Shown here one piece after another: positions 10,143 through 19,571 of a stretch of 64,000 nt of DNA. Source of the stretch: Bradyrhizobium sp. AZCC 1610 (GTDB taxonomy: Bacteria; Pseudomonadota; Alphaproteobacteria; Rhizobiales; Xanthobacteraceae). The translations under genes were made by a program, and so were the position numbers. The DNA lies in NCBI RefSeq assembly GCF_036924515.1, contig NZ_JAZHRR010000001.1, positions 7,039,001 through 7,103,000 on the forward strand, written 5' to 3'. The notes under the pieces are model-generated. The model did not search any database and was not told where the DNA came from. It saw nothing but the letters and a program-made list of their open reading frames with translations. The stretch's first letter is position 1, and the number at the start of each line of letters is the position of its first letter.

Positions 10143-11198
10143 TTGCCCAAAAGCGCATCGGATTCGTCTTCGCTCGCTCCTAGCCGCAAATTTGACCGCG
10201 ACATGCAAATTCCGCCCGAAACCCAGGTCGTCATCGACTTCGACGACAACCGCGCCGCTTCCGCGCTTGTCGGCCCCTACGGACAAAACCTGGCGCTGGT
10301 CGAACGGCGGCTCGGCATCGTCGTCGATTCCCGCGGCAACCACATCACCATCGCCGGCTCCCGCGACGGCTGCGACGCCGCGCGGCGCGTGCTGGAGACG
10401 CTCTACGCACAGGCTGTGCAAGGTCACGATCTCTCGCAGGGCGAGGTCGAAGGCGCGATCCGCGCCGTGCTCGCACAGGGCTCGCTGTTCGAGTTCGACC
10501 CCAAGGCCGCCAAGACCTCGTTCGAGACCATTAACCTGCGCAAGCGCCCAGTGCGGGCGCGAACGGCCGCGCAGGATTCCTACATCCGCGCGCTGAAGCG
10601 CCACGAGCTGGTGTTCGGCGTAGGCCCGGCGGGCACCGGCAAGACATGGCTTGCGGTGGCGCATGCCGCACAATTGTTCGAACGCAAGGAAGTCGATCGC
10701 ATCATCCTGTCGCGGCCGGCGGTCGAGGCCGGCGAGCGGCTCGGCTTCCTGCCCGGTGACTTGCGGGAAAAGGTCGATCCTTACTTAAGGCCGATCTACG
10801 ACGCGCTGTACGATTTGATGGATTCACGCATTGTCGAGCGCGCGCTGCAGGCCGGCGAGATCGAGATCGCACCGCTGGCGTTCATGCGCGGCCGCACGCT
10901 GACCAATGCCGTCATCATTCTCGACGAAGCCCAGAACACGACGACGATGCAGATGAAGATGTTCCTGACCCGGCTCGGCGAGAACAGCCGCATGATCATC
11001 ACCGGCGATCCGTCGCAGGTCGACCTGCCGCACGGCCAGGCCTCCGGGCTTGCCGAAGCGGTCAAGCTGCTCGACGGCGTCGAAGGCATTGCGCAGGTGA
11101 AATTCACCGCGGAAGACGTCATCCGCCATGAACTGGTGGCGCGGATCGTCGCCGCCTATGAGGGATTGCCGCAAAAACCGGCAACCGGCAAATCTTGA
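10143..11198 (+). CDS. PhoH-like protein (YbeZ), ATPase
   Basis: P-loop ATPase of the PhoH/YbeZ family, 351 residues. The N-terminal KH-like region holds a GPYGQNLALVERRLGI stretch. The nucleotide site is GPAGTGKTWLAVAHA (about 160-174) with Walker B IILDEAQNTT (about 258). YbeZ works with YbeY in ribosome and rRNA maturation, and the two genes overlap here. I chose TTG 10143 because ttggag at 10128-10133 gives a Shine-Dalgarno-like site at proper spacing; TTG 10128 and ATG 10204 are alternatives. Confidence 0.9.
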   Translation: MPKSASDSSSLAPSRKFDRDMQIPPETQVVIDFDDNRAASALVGPYGQNLALVERRLGIVVDSRGNHITIAGSRDGCDAARRVLETLYAQAVQGHDLSQGEVEGAIRAVLAQGSLFEFDPKAAKTSFETINLRKRPVRARTAAQDSYIRALKRHELVFGVGPAGTGKTWLAVAHAAQLFERKEVDRIILSRPAVEAGERLGFLPGDLREKVDPYLRPIYDALYDLMDSRIVERALQAGEIEIAPLAFMRGRTLTNAVIILDEAQNTTTMQMKMFLTRLGENSRMIITGDPSQVDLPHGQASGLAEAVKLLDGVEGIAQVKFTAEDVIRHELVARIVAAYEGLPQKPATGKS

Positions 11199-11803
11199 CC
11201 CAACAATCTTCGGCCGTGGACCTGCCACAGGCAGGTCCCGGCCGTAACCCGAACTCTGAAATGCAAAGCGCTGGAACGCCCGTGTCGTCCGCCCTTCCCC
11301 TTATCGAGGTTCTCGTCGTCGCCGATTGCTGGCAGACCGAGCCGGAGGCCGAGGCGGTGATCCATCGCGCCATCAATGCGGCAGCCGAAATCGCCGAGGC
11401 CGATGTCGCCGAGGCCGAGCTCGCCGTCATGCTGACCGACGATGCCGGCATCCGCACGCTCAACAATAACTGGCGCGGCATCGACAAGCCGACCAACGTG
11501 CTGTCGTTTCCGGCATTGCAGCCGACCGCGAGCGCGCCCCCTAACGCGCCGCGGATGCTCGGCGATATCGCGATCGCCTATGAGACTACGCGGAAAGAGG
11601 CCGACGACGAGGAAAAGCCGTTCGATCATCATCTCAGCCATCTGGCGGTCCACGGCTTCCTGCATTTGATCGGCTACGACCACGAAAAGGACGCCGACGC
11701 CGAAGCCATGGAAGATCTCGAACGGGAGATTCTCGCCCAGCTCGGCATTCCCGATCCGTATACGGATCGAGATCCCTACGCGGACCGGGAGCGGATAGAC
11801 TGA
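11195..11803 (+). CDS. ybeY: Endoribonuclease YbeY (rRNA maturation)
   Basis: Zinc-dependent endoribonuclease needed for 16S rRNA 3' maturation and ribosome quality control. The diagnostic triad H-x3-H-x5-H is present as HLAVHGFLHLIGYDHEKD near residues 147-162. The 202-residue length includes an N-terminal extension of about 35 residues that is not conserved. The start is TTG 11195, overlapping the phoH stop (TTGA); ATG 11261 is possible. It is the middle of the phoH-ybeY-corC-lnt unit. Confidence 0.95.
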   Translation: MTQQSSAVDLPQAGPGRNPNSEMQSAGTPVSSALPLIEVLVVADCWQTEPEAEAVIHRAINAAAEIAEADVAEAELAVMLTDDAGIRTLNNNWRGIDKPTNVLSFPALQPTASAPPNAPRMLGDIAIAYETTRKEADDEEKPFDHHLSHLAVHGFLHLIGYDHEKDADAEAMEDLEREILAQLGIPDPYTDRDPYADRERID

Positions 11804-11805
11804 AA

Positions 11806-12924
11806 ATGCCGGACTCCGACCCGATACAGGACAACCCGCGCGACACGCCCAACCTGCCGGCGGTGGTGAAGGAAGGCGAGGTGCTACGCCCGGCCGCCGA
11901 CAACTGGCTGATGCGCGCGATCCGTACGCTGTTCGGCTGGAGGGCGGGATCGGTGCGCGCCGATCTTCAGGTCGTGCTCGACGCCTCCACCCCCGATGAT
12001 GTCGGCTTTTCCGCCATCGAGCGCACCATGCTGCGCAACATCCTCGGCCTGAACGAACGGCGGATCGCCGATGTGATGGTGCACCGCGCCGACATCGTCG
12101 CAGTGAAGCGGGATATTCCGCTCGGCGAGCTAATGAGCCTGTTCGAAAGCGCGGCGCATTCGCGGCTCGTGGTCTACAACGAAACCCTCGACGACCCCGA
12201 AGGCATCGTTCACATCCGCGACCTTCTGGCGTTCATGACCGCGAAGGCGCGGGTCGGCGATACCACCAAGCCGAAGCGCAAGAAGCCGTTCCCGGCGGGC
12301 CTCGACCTGCGCGCGGTCGACCTCGCAATGCCGCTGGCGGAGGCCAACATCATCCGCAAGCTGCTGTTTGTGCCGCCGTCGATGCGGGCGATCGATCTCT
12401 TGGCGCAGATGCAGGCCTCGCGCATCCATTTGGCGCTGGTGGTCGACGAATATGGCGGCACCGACGGGCTGGTGTCGATCGAGGACATCGTCGAGCAGAT
12501 TGTCGGCGAGATCGACGACGAGCACGACAGCGACGAGCCGCCGTCGATCATCCGGCAGGGCGACAATGCATTCATCGCAGACGCCCGCGCCAGCCTCGAG
12601 GATGCGCGCCAGATGATCGGCGAGGAATTCGTGACCGGCGAGGCCGGCGAGGAAGTCGAGACGCTGGGTGGCTATCTGGTGGCGCAAGTCGGCCGCCTGC
12701 CGGTGCGCGGCGAAGTCATTGCGGGCCCGGGCAATTTCGAGATCGAGGTGCTCGATGCCGATCCGCGGCGAGTCAAGCGGCTGCGGATCGGGATTCGGAA
12801 AGAGCGCCCGGCGACGCGCGCGACGCGCGAGCGAAGCCGCCGCGAGGCCGCGCCCGATACCAACGTGCCGCCGACCAATGACAATACACCGCCGACCTCC
12901 GGCGATGGAGCCGGCTCGCAGTGA
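11806..12924 (+). CDS. CBS-domain hemolysin-C/CorC-like protein
   Basis: Cytoplasmic protein of 372 residues with a tandem CBS pair (about 85-225; the second holds LALVVDEYGGTDGLVSIEDIVEQIVGEI) and a C-terminal CorC_HlyC domain (about 240-330, VETLGGYLVAQVGRLPVRGEVI). It lacks the DUF21 membrane domain of TlyC-type proteins. Linked in other bacteria to magnesium/cobalt efflux and to lnt; the true biochemical role is uncertain. The last 40 residues are charged and low in complexity. Its stop overlaps the lnt GTG (GTGA at 12921-12924). Confidence 0.9.
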   Translation: MPDSDPIQDNPRDTPNLPAVVKEGEVLRPAADNWLMRAIRTLFGWRAGSVRADLQVVLDASTPDDVGFSAIERTMLRNILGLNERRIADVMVHRADIVAVKRDIPLGELMSLFESAAHSRLVVYNETLDDPEGIVHIRDLLAFMTAKARVGDTTKPKRKKPFPAGLDLRAVDLAMPLAEANIIRKLLFVPPSMRAIDLLAQMQASRIHLALVVDEYGGTDGLVSIEDIVEQIVGEIDDEHDSDEPPSIIRQGDNAFIADARASLEDARQMIGEEFVTGEAGEEVETLGGYLVAQVGRLPVRGEVIAGPGNFEIEVLDADPRRVKRLRIGIRKERPATRATRERSRREAAPDTNVPPTNDNTPPTSGDGAGSQ

Positions 12925-14532
12925 TCCCAACCAGCAAATTCCGCCTCGCGGGACTTTCGATCATCCTGGCCTGGGGCTGGAAGCGCGCGATCATCGCGCT
13001 GGCCGCGGGTGCCTTGTCAGTGCTTGCGATGGCGCCGTTCAATGCCTGGCCGGTGCTGTTTGTGACCTTTCCGGTCGCGGTCTGGCTGATCGACGGGGCG
13101 GCGGCCGGAAAATGGCGCGGTGTGCCGGCGGCGGCGACGTCGGGCTTCTGGTTCGGGCTCGGCTATTTCGTGCCCGGGCTTTATTGGACCGGCAACGCCT
13201 TCCTGGTCGATGCGCCGACCTTTGCCTGGCTGATGCCGTTCGCGGTGCTCGGCCTGCCGGCCTACCTTGCCTTGTTTCCGGCGCTCGGCTTCGCGCTGGC
13301 GCGCCTGATCTGGACGCGGGATGCTTCGCGGGTGCTGGCGCTCGCGATCGGGCTCACGGTCAGCGAATGGCTGCGCGGCTATGCGCTGTCAGGATTCCCG
13401 TGGAATGCCTTCGGTTACGCGCTGTCGGAGCCCTTGGCGCTGGCGCAGGCGGCGTCGCTGATCGGGCTGTGGGGCATGACTTTCCTCAGCGTCGCGATCT
13501 TTGCCAGCCCGGCGGCGCTGATCGACGGGTCTTCGCGCGGTCGAAAGCCCTGGATCGCGCCGGCGGCGGCGCTGTCGCTGCTCGTGGTGATGGGTGTCTA
13601 CGGCGCCGTGCGGCTGTCGCTGCAGCCGACCGCCATGACCAAGGTCAGGCTGCGCATCATGCAGCCGAACCTGCAGCAGGACGTCAAATTCAACTACGCC
13701 GCCAAGGCGGAAGTGATGCAGAAATACCTTGCTCTGTCCGACCGCGCTTCAGGACCGCAATCCACCGGCGTGCGCGACGTGCAGATCCTGATCTGGCCGG
13801 AATCGGCTTTCCCGTTCTTCCTGACGCGGGAGGCCGACGCGATGGCGCAGATCGCCGAGCTGCTGCCGAAGGGCACGGTGCTGATGACCGGCTCGGTGCG
13901 CGCCCCGGACGGACCGCCCGGCGCCCGCGTCAGCCGTGCCTACAACTCGATATATCTGATCGACCATGACGGTGGCGTGCTGTCGGTCTACGACAAGCTG
14001 CATCTGGTGCCGTTGCGGCGAATATTTGCCGTTTCAGGAGTGGATGGAAAAGCTCGGCTTCGTGCAGCTTACAAAGGTGCATGGCGGCTTCATTCCCGGC
14101 ACGCGGCACGGCGCGATGGAGATACCGAATGCGCCGCGCGCGCTGCCGCTGATTTGTTACGAAGCGATTTTTCCCGGAAATGTGGCAGCGCGTGACGATC
14201 GCCCCGGCTGGATCGTCAACCTGACCAACGACGGCTGGTTCGGAAATTCGACGGGCCCCTACCAGCACCTGCAGCAGGCGCGGCTGCGTGCGATCGAGGA
14301 AGGGCTGCCGATGGTGCGCGCCGCCAACACCGGCATCTCGGCGGTGATCGATCCCTCGGGGCGGATTGTGGCACGGCTCGGCCTCGGCATCGAAGGCGTG
14401 CTGGATGCCGGCCTGCCGTCGGCGCTGCCGCCGACGGTTTATGCTCGTCTTGGAGATATTCCGGCTGCCATCATCGTGGCCGCCGCCCTGCTGTTCGTCG
14501 TCAGGCGCCGCGCTGCAAAGCAAGCTGCCTGA
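12921..14532 (+). pseudogene. lnt: Apolipoprotein N-acyltransferase Lnt, split by a +1 frameshift
   Basis: Lnt adds the third acyl chain to lipoproteins at the periplasmic face of the inner membrane. The N-terminal membrane helices and the nitrilase-like Glu (IWPESAFPFF) are in the first frame. The expected lysine loop reads YDKLHLVPL and then goes out of frame. The second frame resumes with GEYLPFQEWMEKLGF and carries the catalytic Cys in LICYEAIFPG and the ending NLTNDGWFGNS. One surplus base lies in about 14013-14018 (gttgcggcg). If corrected, the product is about 536 residues, a normal length with Glu, Lys and Cys all present. As written, the first frame ends at 14195 without the Cys. The gene is usually essential, so a base-calling error is as likely as a real lesion. 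Confidence 0.85.
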
Positions 14533-14774
14533 GATTTGCTCATCGCTGATTGTCACTGGTTTACTAAAAAACGCTGCTGCGCGGTTCCACCTGTTGACAT
14601 CGCGGCTGCGATTCGCTTTCTGCGGCTGCAAGCCAAGAACAACAACCAGTCACTTCATTGCTCAGATCGTCCCGCAATTCTACCCGATCCTCCGAGCAGG
14701 ATTTGACGGTACCGGCGCCTGAGGCACAGCCTTCCACTGCCTTATTCCCGGCGCCCATCCCAGGAGTGATGCAG

Positions 14775-15197
14775 ATGTCCACCTCCACCAAAGCGCCCAA
14801 TCCGGTTGACAAGTATGTCGGCAGCCGCGTCCGGATGCGCCGTATCATGCTGGGTATGAGCCAGGAAAAACTGGGCGAAGCGCTCGGCCTTACTTTCCAG
14901 CAGGTTCAGAAATACGAAAAAGGCACCAACCGGGTCGGCGCCAGCCGCCTGCAGCAGATCTCCGAAATATTGCAGGTCCCGGTGTCGTTTCTGTTCGATG
15001 GCGGGCCGAGCGGCGCGGTGAATGGCGCGGGCTTCTCCGAAGGCGCCTCCCCGGCCTACGTGTCAGATTTCCTCGCCACATCGGAGGGGCTCGCGCTGAC
15101 GCGCGCGTTCACGCGCATCAGCGATTCCAAAATGCGGCGCTCCATCGTCGAGCTGGTCGAGCAGATCGCGTCGCGCGACGGCCCCGACCCGCGCTGA
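14775..15197 (+). CDS. Xre-type helix-turn-helix regulator (PraR/PhrR-like)
   Basis: Small DNA-binding protein of 140 residues with an HTH_3 domain (about 12-70): VGSRVRMRRIMLGMSQEKLGEALG, then FQQVQKYEKGTNRVGASRLQQIS. The rest matches the C-terminal part of the rhizobial PraR/PhrR family, which controls attachment and symbiosis or stress genes. AGGAG at 14762-14766 places the start at ATG 14775; the ATG at 14769 is too close. The 242-bp gap upstream contains TTGACA at 14594-14599, a possible -35 box without a strong -10. Confidence 0.88.
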   Translation: MSTSTKAPNPVDKYVGSRVRMRRIMLGMSQEKLGEALGLTFQQVQKYEKGTNRVGASRLQQISEILQVPVSFLFDGGPSGAVNGAGFSEGASPAYVSDFLATSEGLALTRAFTRISDSKMRRSIVELVEQIASRDGPDPR

Positions 15198-15297
15198 TTT
15201 TCATCCGCACCGGTTTGAGAATTTCGTACTCTGGAATATGCCATCATTTCCCGGTGCGAAATTGCGCATCGTGAAATGACGCGGTATCGGATACGAC

Positions 15298-16425
15298 ATG
15301 ACGACAGCCAATCCATTCGATGCTGCGCCGATCCTCGCGGGCATCCGCCGCTGGGTCGAGATCGAGACCCCGACCGAAGCGCCCGAGCAGGTCAACAAGC
15401 TCGCCGACCTCGTCGCTGAAGGTTATCGCGGCCTGCCCGCGACCGTGGAGCGGATCGCCGGGCACTCCGGCTGCGGCGATCATCTGGTGGCGCGCTCGTC
15501 ATGGGGGCAGGACGCACCGGGCATCCTGGTGCTGAGCCATCTCGATACGGTGCATCCACTTGGATTCATCGAGCGCCTGCCGTTCAAGATTGCGGGTGAC
15601 AGCGCTTTCGGCCCAGGCATCTACGACATGAAGGGCGGCGCCTATCTCGCCTATCATGCGTTTCGGCAAGTTTGCGCCGACAGCGCGCGGCCGTCGCTCG
15701 GCATCACCCAGCTCTATGTCTCTGATGAGGAGATCGGCAGTCCGACCTCGCGTGCGCTGATTGAGAGCGAGGGGCGGAAAGCGAAATATGTGCTGGTCAC
15801 CGAACCGGCGCGCGACGGCGGCAAGATCGTGACGGGGCGCAAGGGCGTCGGGCGCTTTGAGGTTTTCATCAAGGGCGTGCCCTCGCATGCCGGCACCAGG
15901 CCCGAGGACGGCCGCAGCGCCATCCGCGAACTCGGCAACGTCATCCAGACGCTGGAGGCGATGAACGATCTGGCGCGCGGCATCACCGTCAATGTCGGCG
16001 TGGTCCGCGGCGGTACCAAGCCGAACGTGATCGCGGAGGAGGCCTATGCCGAGGTCGATTTGCGCGTACCGACGATATCGGATTCCGACGAGCTCACGGC
16101 GAAAATCCTCAATCTGAAATCGCGCACCGAGGGCGTCACCGTCAAGGTGATCGGCGAGCTGAATCGCCCGCCGTACGAAAAGAGCAATGCCGGCGCCGCG
16201 CTCTACGAGCACGCCAGGACGATTGCGGCCGAGATCGGTTTCGACCTGGTCGATACGTCGACCGGCGGTGGCTCCGACGGCAATTTCACCGCGCCGCATA
16301 CCGCAACGCTGGACGGGCTCGGCGTCGACGGCCAGGGCGCACATACCCACCACGAGCAGATGTACATCTCCTCGATCGAGCCGAGAGCGCGGCTGTTGTA
16401 CCGTCTCTATCAGACGCTGCGATGA
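15298..16425 (+). CDS. M20-family metallopeptidase (carboxypeptidase G2-like)
   Basis: Zinc-dependent M20 exopeptidase of 375 residues. Metal ligands are visible in SHLDTVHPLG (about 79), GPGIYDMKGG (about 102-111), the catalytic and ligand acidic pair in YVSDEEIGS (about 141) and the C-terminal HTHHEQMY. A dimerisation insert sits between about 180 and 290. Closest in pattern to glutamate carboxypeptidases; the natural substrate is unknown. It overlaps trmB (ATGATGA at 16422-16428). In other Rhizobiales metK occupies the place between the Xre gene and trmB, so this gene either replaced it or was inserted beside a loss. Confidence 0.9.
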   Translation: MTTANPFDAAPILAGIRRWVEIETPTEAPEQVNKLADLVAEGYRGLPATVERIAGHSGCGDHLVARSSWGQDAPGILVLSHLDTVHPLGFIERLPFKIAGDSAFGPGIYDMKGGAYLAYHAFRQVCADSARPSLGITQLYVSDEEIGSPTSRALIESEGRKAKYVLVTEPARDGGKIVTGRKGVGRFEVFIKGVPSHAGTRPEDGRSAIRELGNVIQTLEAMNDLARGITVNVGVVRGGTKPNVIAEEAYAEVDLRVPTISDSDELTAKILNLKSRTEGVTVKVIGELNRPPYEKSNAGAALYEHARTIAAEIGFDLVDTSTGGGSDGNFTAPHTATLDGLGVDGQGAHTHHEQMYISSIEPRARLLYRLYQTLR

Positions 16426-17162
16426 TGACCGCTCCGCGCGATACCGGCGACCGCGACGCGACGCCGGATGACGGCGCGTCGGCACATGCGCGCGGCTCGT
16501 TCTTCGGCCGCCGCAAGGGCCACAAGCTCCGCATCCACCAGGCCGACCTGATCGACAATCTGCTGCCGCAACTGGCGCTCGATATCGGGGCGCCCGCACC
16601 GGCGCGGCTTGCCGAGCTGTTCGACGATGGACCTGCGGATGTCAGGCTCGAAATCGGATTTGGCGGCGGCGAGCACCTGATCGCGGAGGCGCAAGCCTTT
16701 CCCAAGATCGGATTCATCGGCTGCGAGCCCTACGTCAACGGCATGGCCAAGATCCTGACGCAGATCGAGACGCACAACATCAGCAACATCCGCCTCTATG
16801 CCGGCGATGCCGCGGAGTTGCTGGCCTGGGCGCCGCCACGATCGCTGGCGCGGATCGACCTGATCCATCCCGATCCCTGGCCGAAGCGGCGGCACTGGAA
16901 GCGGCGCTTCGTGCAGGACGCGACGGTCGAGGCGATGGCGCGCATCATCAAGGCCGGCGGCGAGTTTCGGTTCGTCAGCGACATCGACGATTACTGCGCC
17001 TGGACGCTGGCGCATCTGATGCGATCGCCGGATTTTCTCTGGACTGCCGAACGCGCCGCCGACTGGCAAAGGCCGTGGGACGGCTACACCATGACGCGCT
17101 ATGGGCGAAAGGCCGAGCGCGAGGGACGGGTGGCGGCGTATTTGCGGTTTCGGCGGATCTGA
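16422..17162 (+). CDS. trmB: tRNA (guanine-N7-)-methyltransferase TrmB
   Basis: SAM-dependent enzyme making m7G46 in tRNA. The SAM-binding motif is LEIGFGGGEHL (about 75-85), followed by GCEPYVNG and the conserved HPDPWPKRRHWKRRF (about 148-162). The 246-residue length is normal for alphaproteobacteria, with an N-terminal charged tail. It overlaps the end of the M20 peptidase gene, so it is probably co-transcribed with it. A palindromic repeat follows 25 bp after the stop. Confidence 0.96.
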   Translation: MMTAPRDTGDRDATPDDGASAHARGSFFGRRKGHKLRIHQADLIDNLLPQLALDIGAPAPARLAELFDDGPADVRLEIGFGGGEHLIAEAQAFPKIGFIGCEPYVNGMAKILTQIETHNISNIRLYAGDAAELLAWAPPRSLARIDLIHPDPWPKRRHWKRRFVQDATVEAMARIIKAGGEFRFVSDIDDYCAWTLAHLMRSPDFLWTAERAADWQRPWDGYTMTRYGRKAEREGRVAAYLRFRRI

Positions 17163-17186
17163 GAATTCAGGCGAACTTCATCAGCT

Positions 17187-17276
17187 CGTCATGCCCGGGC
17201 TTGTCCCGGGCATCCACGCCTTACAGGCCGTGCGGCGGCAAAGACGTGGATGGCCGGGACAAGCCCGGCCATGACG
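17187..17276. repeat. Interspersed palindromic repeat (cgtcatgcccgg family), copy 1
   Basis: Outer arms cgtcatg (17187) and catgacg (to 17276) enclose two nested hairpins built from cccgggc/gcccggg and tggccgggacaagcccggcca. The same unit, with the same aaagacgtggatggccggga core, recurs at 24720-24809. It lies between convergent trmB and the DUF2336 gene and could act as a transcription terminator for both. Confidence 0.8.
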
Positions 17277-17380
17277 GCGAGAGTTTATTGTCCCATCATC
17301 CGCCTGCTTCGTATCGGTCATTTCCCACATCATGCGCTTGCGGCGTTCACGCCCGATAGCAATGACGAAAGGCGAGACCG

Positions 17381-18451
17381 TTACCGCGTCTTCCAGAACG
17401 CGACGACGCGCTCGGCGGTCGATGGCATCAGGCGCGTAAAATTCACCCGCGCGTTTTCGATGTCGGCGGGGGACGTGGTCCGGTTCGGACCGAGCCGAAG
17501 CAGGATCAGCGCGCGCACGGTGGCCCATTCGATATTGATGGCCTTGCCGGCGATCAGGATCGGATCGTAGCGGTCGCCGCTGATCAGGCGGTCGAGGGTT
17601 TCGATCTTGACGCCGGTCATCGCCGACAGCGCGGCGACCGACTCCTCGTATTTGAAGGCCCTGGCGAAGTTGAGTAATGCGCCTTCGCCGAGCATGCCTT
17701 CGCGGTGGAGCTTCAGCACGGTGCGCTGCGCCGACATAAAGTCGCGCCGGTCCTCGCGCTCGGACGGGCCGGTGATGGCGGTCATCGCCTGCTTGATGTC
17801 GGCCTGCCGCTCGGGCTTGACGACCTGGAACAGGCGGCGACGAACGACGTCGATGGAGCCGGAGAGCAGGTCCTTCAATTGCGTAGGCGACAGATCGTCG
17901 CGCTGGCCGAGCCTGATCGTCAGCACGCCATCCTGGCCGGCGCGCTTGATCAGCGTCGAATAGCTGTCCGACGAGAAGGCGGCGCCCGCATTGCCGGCGG
18001 CACGCCTGACGACGTTGCGGTCGCCGCGGGCGACGATGACGTCGGTGAGATCGGCTGAAAGCGTGGGCCGTTCCGCCATCGCCAGCAAGTGGCCCTGGCC
18101 CTTCACGGACGCAATTTCGACCAGCATCTTTTCGTCGATGAGCGGCGAGCGGCGCAGCAGCGGGCCTGCGATGGCAATTTCATCATCATGGGCGAGTTGG
18201 CCGACCAAACCGCGCGGCGCGTTTGCCAGCACCGACAGACGCTCGGCCAGTTCGGCGCGCTCGGCCAGCTCGGCATGCGGCACGAGACTGGTCAGGACAC
18301 CGTCGAACAGATCGACATGATCGGAGCGGAAGCTCGCCGCACCCTGCAGGAAAAGCTCGCTGATGCGGCGTGCGGCATCGGCGCGGCGCTTGGGGTCGCC
18401 GCGACTGATGATGTCGTCGAGTTCCGGGATCAACGATGGTGAAATTATCAT
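17381..18451 (-). CDS. DUF2336 domain protein
   Basis: Protein of 356 residues, mostly alpha-helical and HEAT-like, of the DUF2336 family that is widespread in alphaproteobacteria. No catalytic motif, signal peptide or membrane segment is visible. Repeated helix pairs with charged and Leu-rich faces, such as RRADAARRISELFLQG and ELAERAELAERLSVLAN, suggest a protein-interaction scaffold. The ATG at 18451 is preferred over an in-frame TTG at 18463. It is a single gene, read against its neighbours, with the rimP promoter region behind its start. Function is unknown. Confidence 0.85.
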   Translation of the reverse strand: MIISPSLIPELDDIISRGDPKRRADAARRISELFLQGAASFRSDHVDLFDGVLTSLVPHAELAERAELAERLSVLANAPRGLVGQLAHDDEIAIAGPLLRRSPLIDEKMLVEIASVKGQGHLLAMAERPTLSADLTDVIVARGDRNVVRRAAGNAGAAFSSDSYSTLIKRAGQDGVLTIRLGQRDDLSPTQLKDLLSGSIDVVRRRLFQVVKPERQADIKQAMTAITGPSEREDRRDFMSAQRTVLKLHREGMLGEGALLNFARAFKYEESVAALSAMTGVKIETLDRLISGDRYDPILIAGKAINIEWATVRALILLRLGPNRTTSPADIENARVNFTRLMPSTAERVVAFWKTR

Positions 18452-18577
18452 GAGCCCGCCCAAACCGGCCTGAATTGGCTGGTTTTCGGGAAATCTAGGC
18501 AGCGTTCGTGAATGAAGGGTTAGACCTGGCGCCGGCCTTCAAAGCTTGGCAAAATCGGACTTAACGGGATCGCGGGC

Positions 18578-18606
18578 CTTGTCGGATTGCGCAAAAAGCG
18601 CTATAT
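18578..18606 (+). promoter_or_regulatory. Candidate housekeeping promoter of the rimP-nusA-infB operon
   Basis: CTTGTC at 18578-18583 and CTATAT at 18601-18606 are separated by 17 bp. This matches the alphaproteobacterial sigma-70 pattern CTTGAC-N17-CTATAT at 11 of 12 positions. Transcription would start near 18613, about 180 bp before rimP. Confidence 0.6.
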
Positions 18607-18643
18607 CCGCGGCAACTTATGGTTCTCATACGATCGCGTATTG

Positions 18644-18674
18644 AGAGTGGGCCCCCCGGGACCCGCTCTTTTTT
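18644..18674 (+). terminator. Terminator-like hairpin in the rimP leader (possible attenuator)
   Basis: The arms agagtggg (18644-18651) and cccgctct (18662-18669) pair over 8 bp with one G-U. Further C-G pairs may form inside, and the T run reaches 18674. It lies about 30 nt after the predicted start and 119 nt before the rimP ATG, so it would end transcripts in the leader. A second 7-bp hairpin, aaccggc (18726-18732) and gccggtt (18739-18745), lies between it and the gene. Confidence 0.6.
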
Positions 18675-18792
18675 ATTACCTGAACCTACCCCTGCCCAGA
18701 ATGGGCGTCAGGCGCGGTTTAAGGGAACCGGCCGGACCGCCGGTTAAGGCCCGGCCTAAACCCATGCAAGTAAGACACTTTTGACCCTGGAC

Positions 18793-19569
18793 ATGACCGA
18801 TCCAACTGCTGGTTCTGTGGATGCCGACCTCTTGGCCGAGCCCCGTCTCGTCGTCGAGCCGGGCGCGGCCGCGCGGGTATCGGCGGTGGCCGGACCGGTT
18901 CTGCAGGGAATGGGCTACCGGCTGGTCCGGATCAAGATTTCAGCCGAGGCCGGCTGCACGGTGCAGATCATGGCCGAGCGGCCTGATGGTACGATGCAGA
19001 TCGAGGATTGCGAGGCGATCTCGCGGGCGCTATCGCCGGTGCTCGACGTCGCCGATCCGATCGACCGCGCCTACCGGCTTGAGATATCCTCGCCGGGCAT
19101 CGATCGCCCGCTGGTGCGCCGTTCCGATTTCGAGCGCTACGCCGGTCATCTCGTGAAAATCGAAATGGCGGTCGCCCATCAGGGCCGCAAGCGTTTCCGC
19201 GGGCTCCTGGCCGGCGTCGAAGGCGATGCCGTGCGGCTACATCGGGATGACATACGCGCGGGCGAAGATGCCGACGTGCTGCTGGTGATGGAAGACATCT
19301 CCGACGCGCGATTGGTTCTGACCGACGAATTGATTGCGGAATCGATGCGGCGCGGCAAGCAGGCCGAGCGCGAATTGAAGCAGAATCTCGGGCTGGCGCC
19401 GCCACCGCCGCCGCACGCGAAGAAGAGCGATCCGGCCAAGAGCAACAAGCCGAAGCCCAAGATCGCGAGCAAGGCCGGCAACAAGCCGGAGCCGACCAAT
19501 ACAAAGAAACACCGCCTCGCCGCAGAAAGACTGCGCAGGGGCGACACCGATCCTACTGAAGGAGACTAG
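18793..19569 (+). CDS. rimP: Ribosome maturation factor RimP
   Basis: 30S maturation factor of 258 residues. The N-terminal alpha/beta domain (about 20-100) ends in the conserved [14 protein letters not shown], and the Sm-like C-terminal domain follows (about 105-175, [15 protein letters not shown]). Residues after about 190 form a Lys/Pro-rich tail found in Bradyrhizobium relatives and not in E. coli; it may bind rRNA. ATG 18793 is chosen over TTG 18781, four codons earlier. It is first in the rimP-nusA-ylxR-infB operon, 2 bp before nusA. Confidence 0.94.
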   Translation: MTDPTAGSVDADLLAEPRLVVEPGAAARVSAVAGPVLQGMGYRLVRIKISAEAGCTVQIMAERPDGTMQIEDCEAISRALSPVLDVADPIDRAYRLEISSPGIDRPLVRRSDFERYAGHLVKIEMAVAHQGRKRFRGLLAGVEGDAVRLHRDDIRAGEDADVLLVMEDISDARLVLTDELIAESMRRGKQAERELKQNLGLAPPPPPHAKKSDPAKSNKPKPKIASKAGNKPEPTNTKKHRLAAERLRRGDTDPTEGD

Positions 19570-19571
19570 CC

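Noticed and set aside
12668..13969. A 433-codon plus-strand frame across corC and lnt
   Set aside because: Out-of-frame shadow; corC and lnt motifs are in the other frames.
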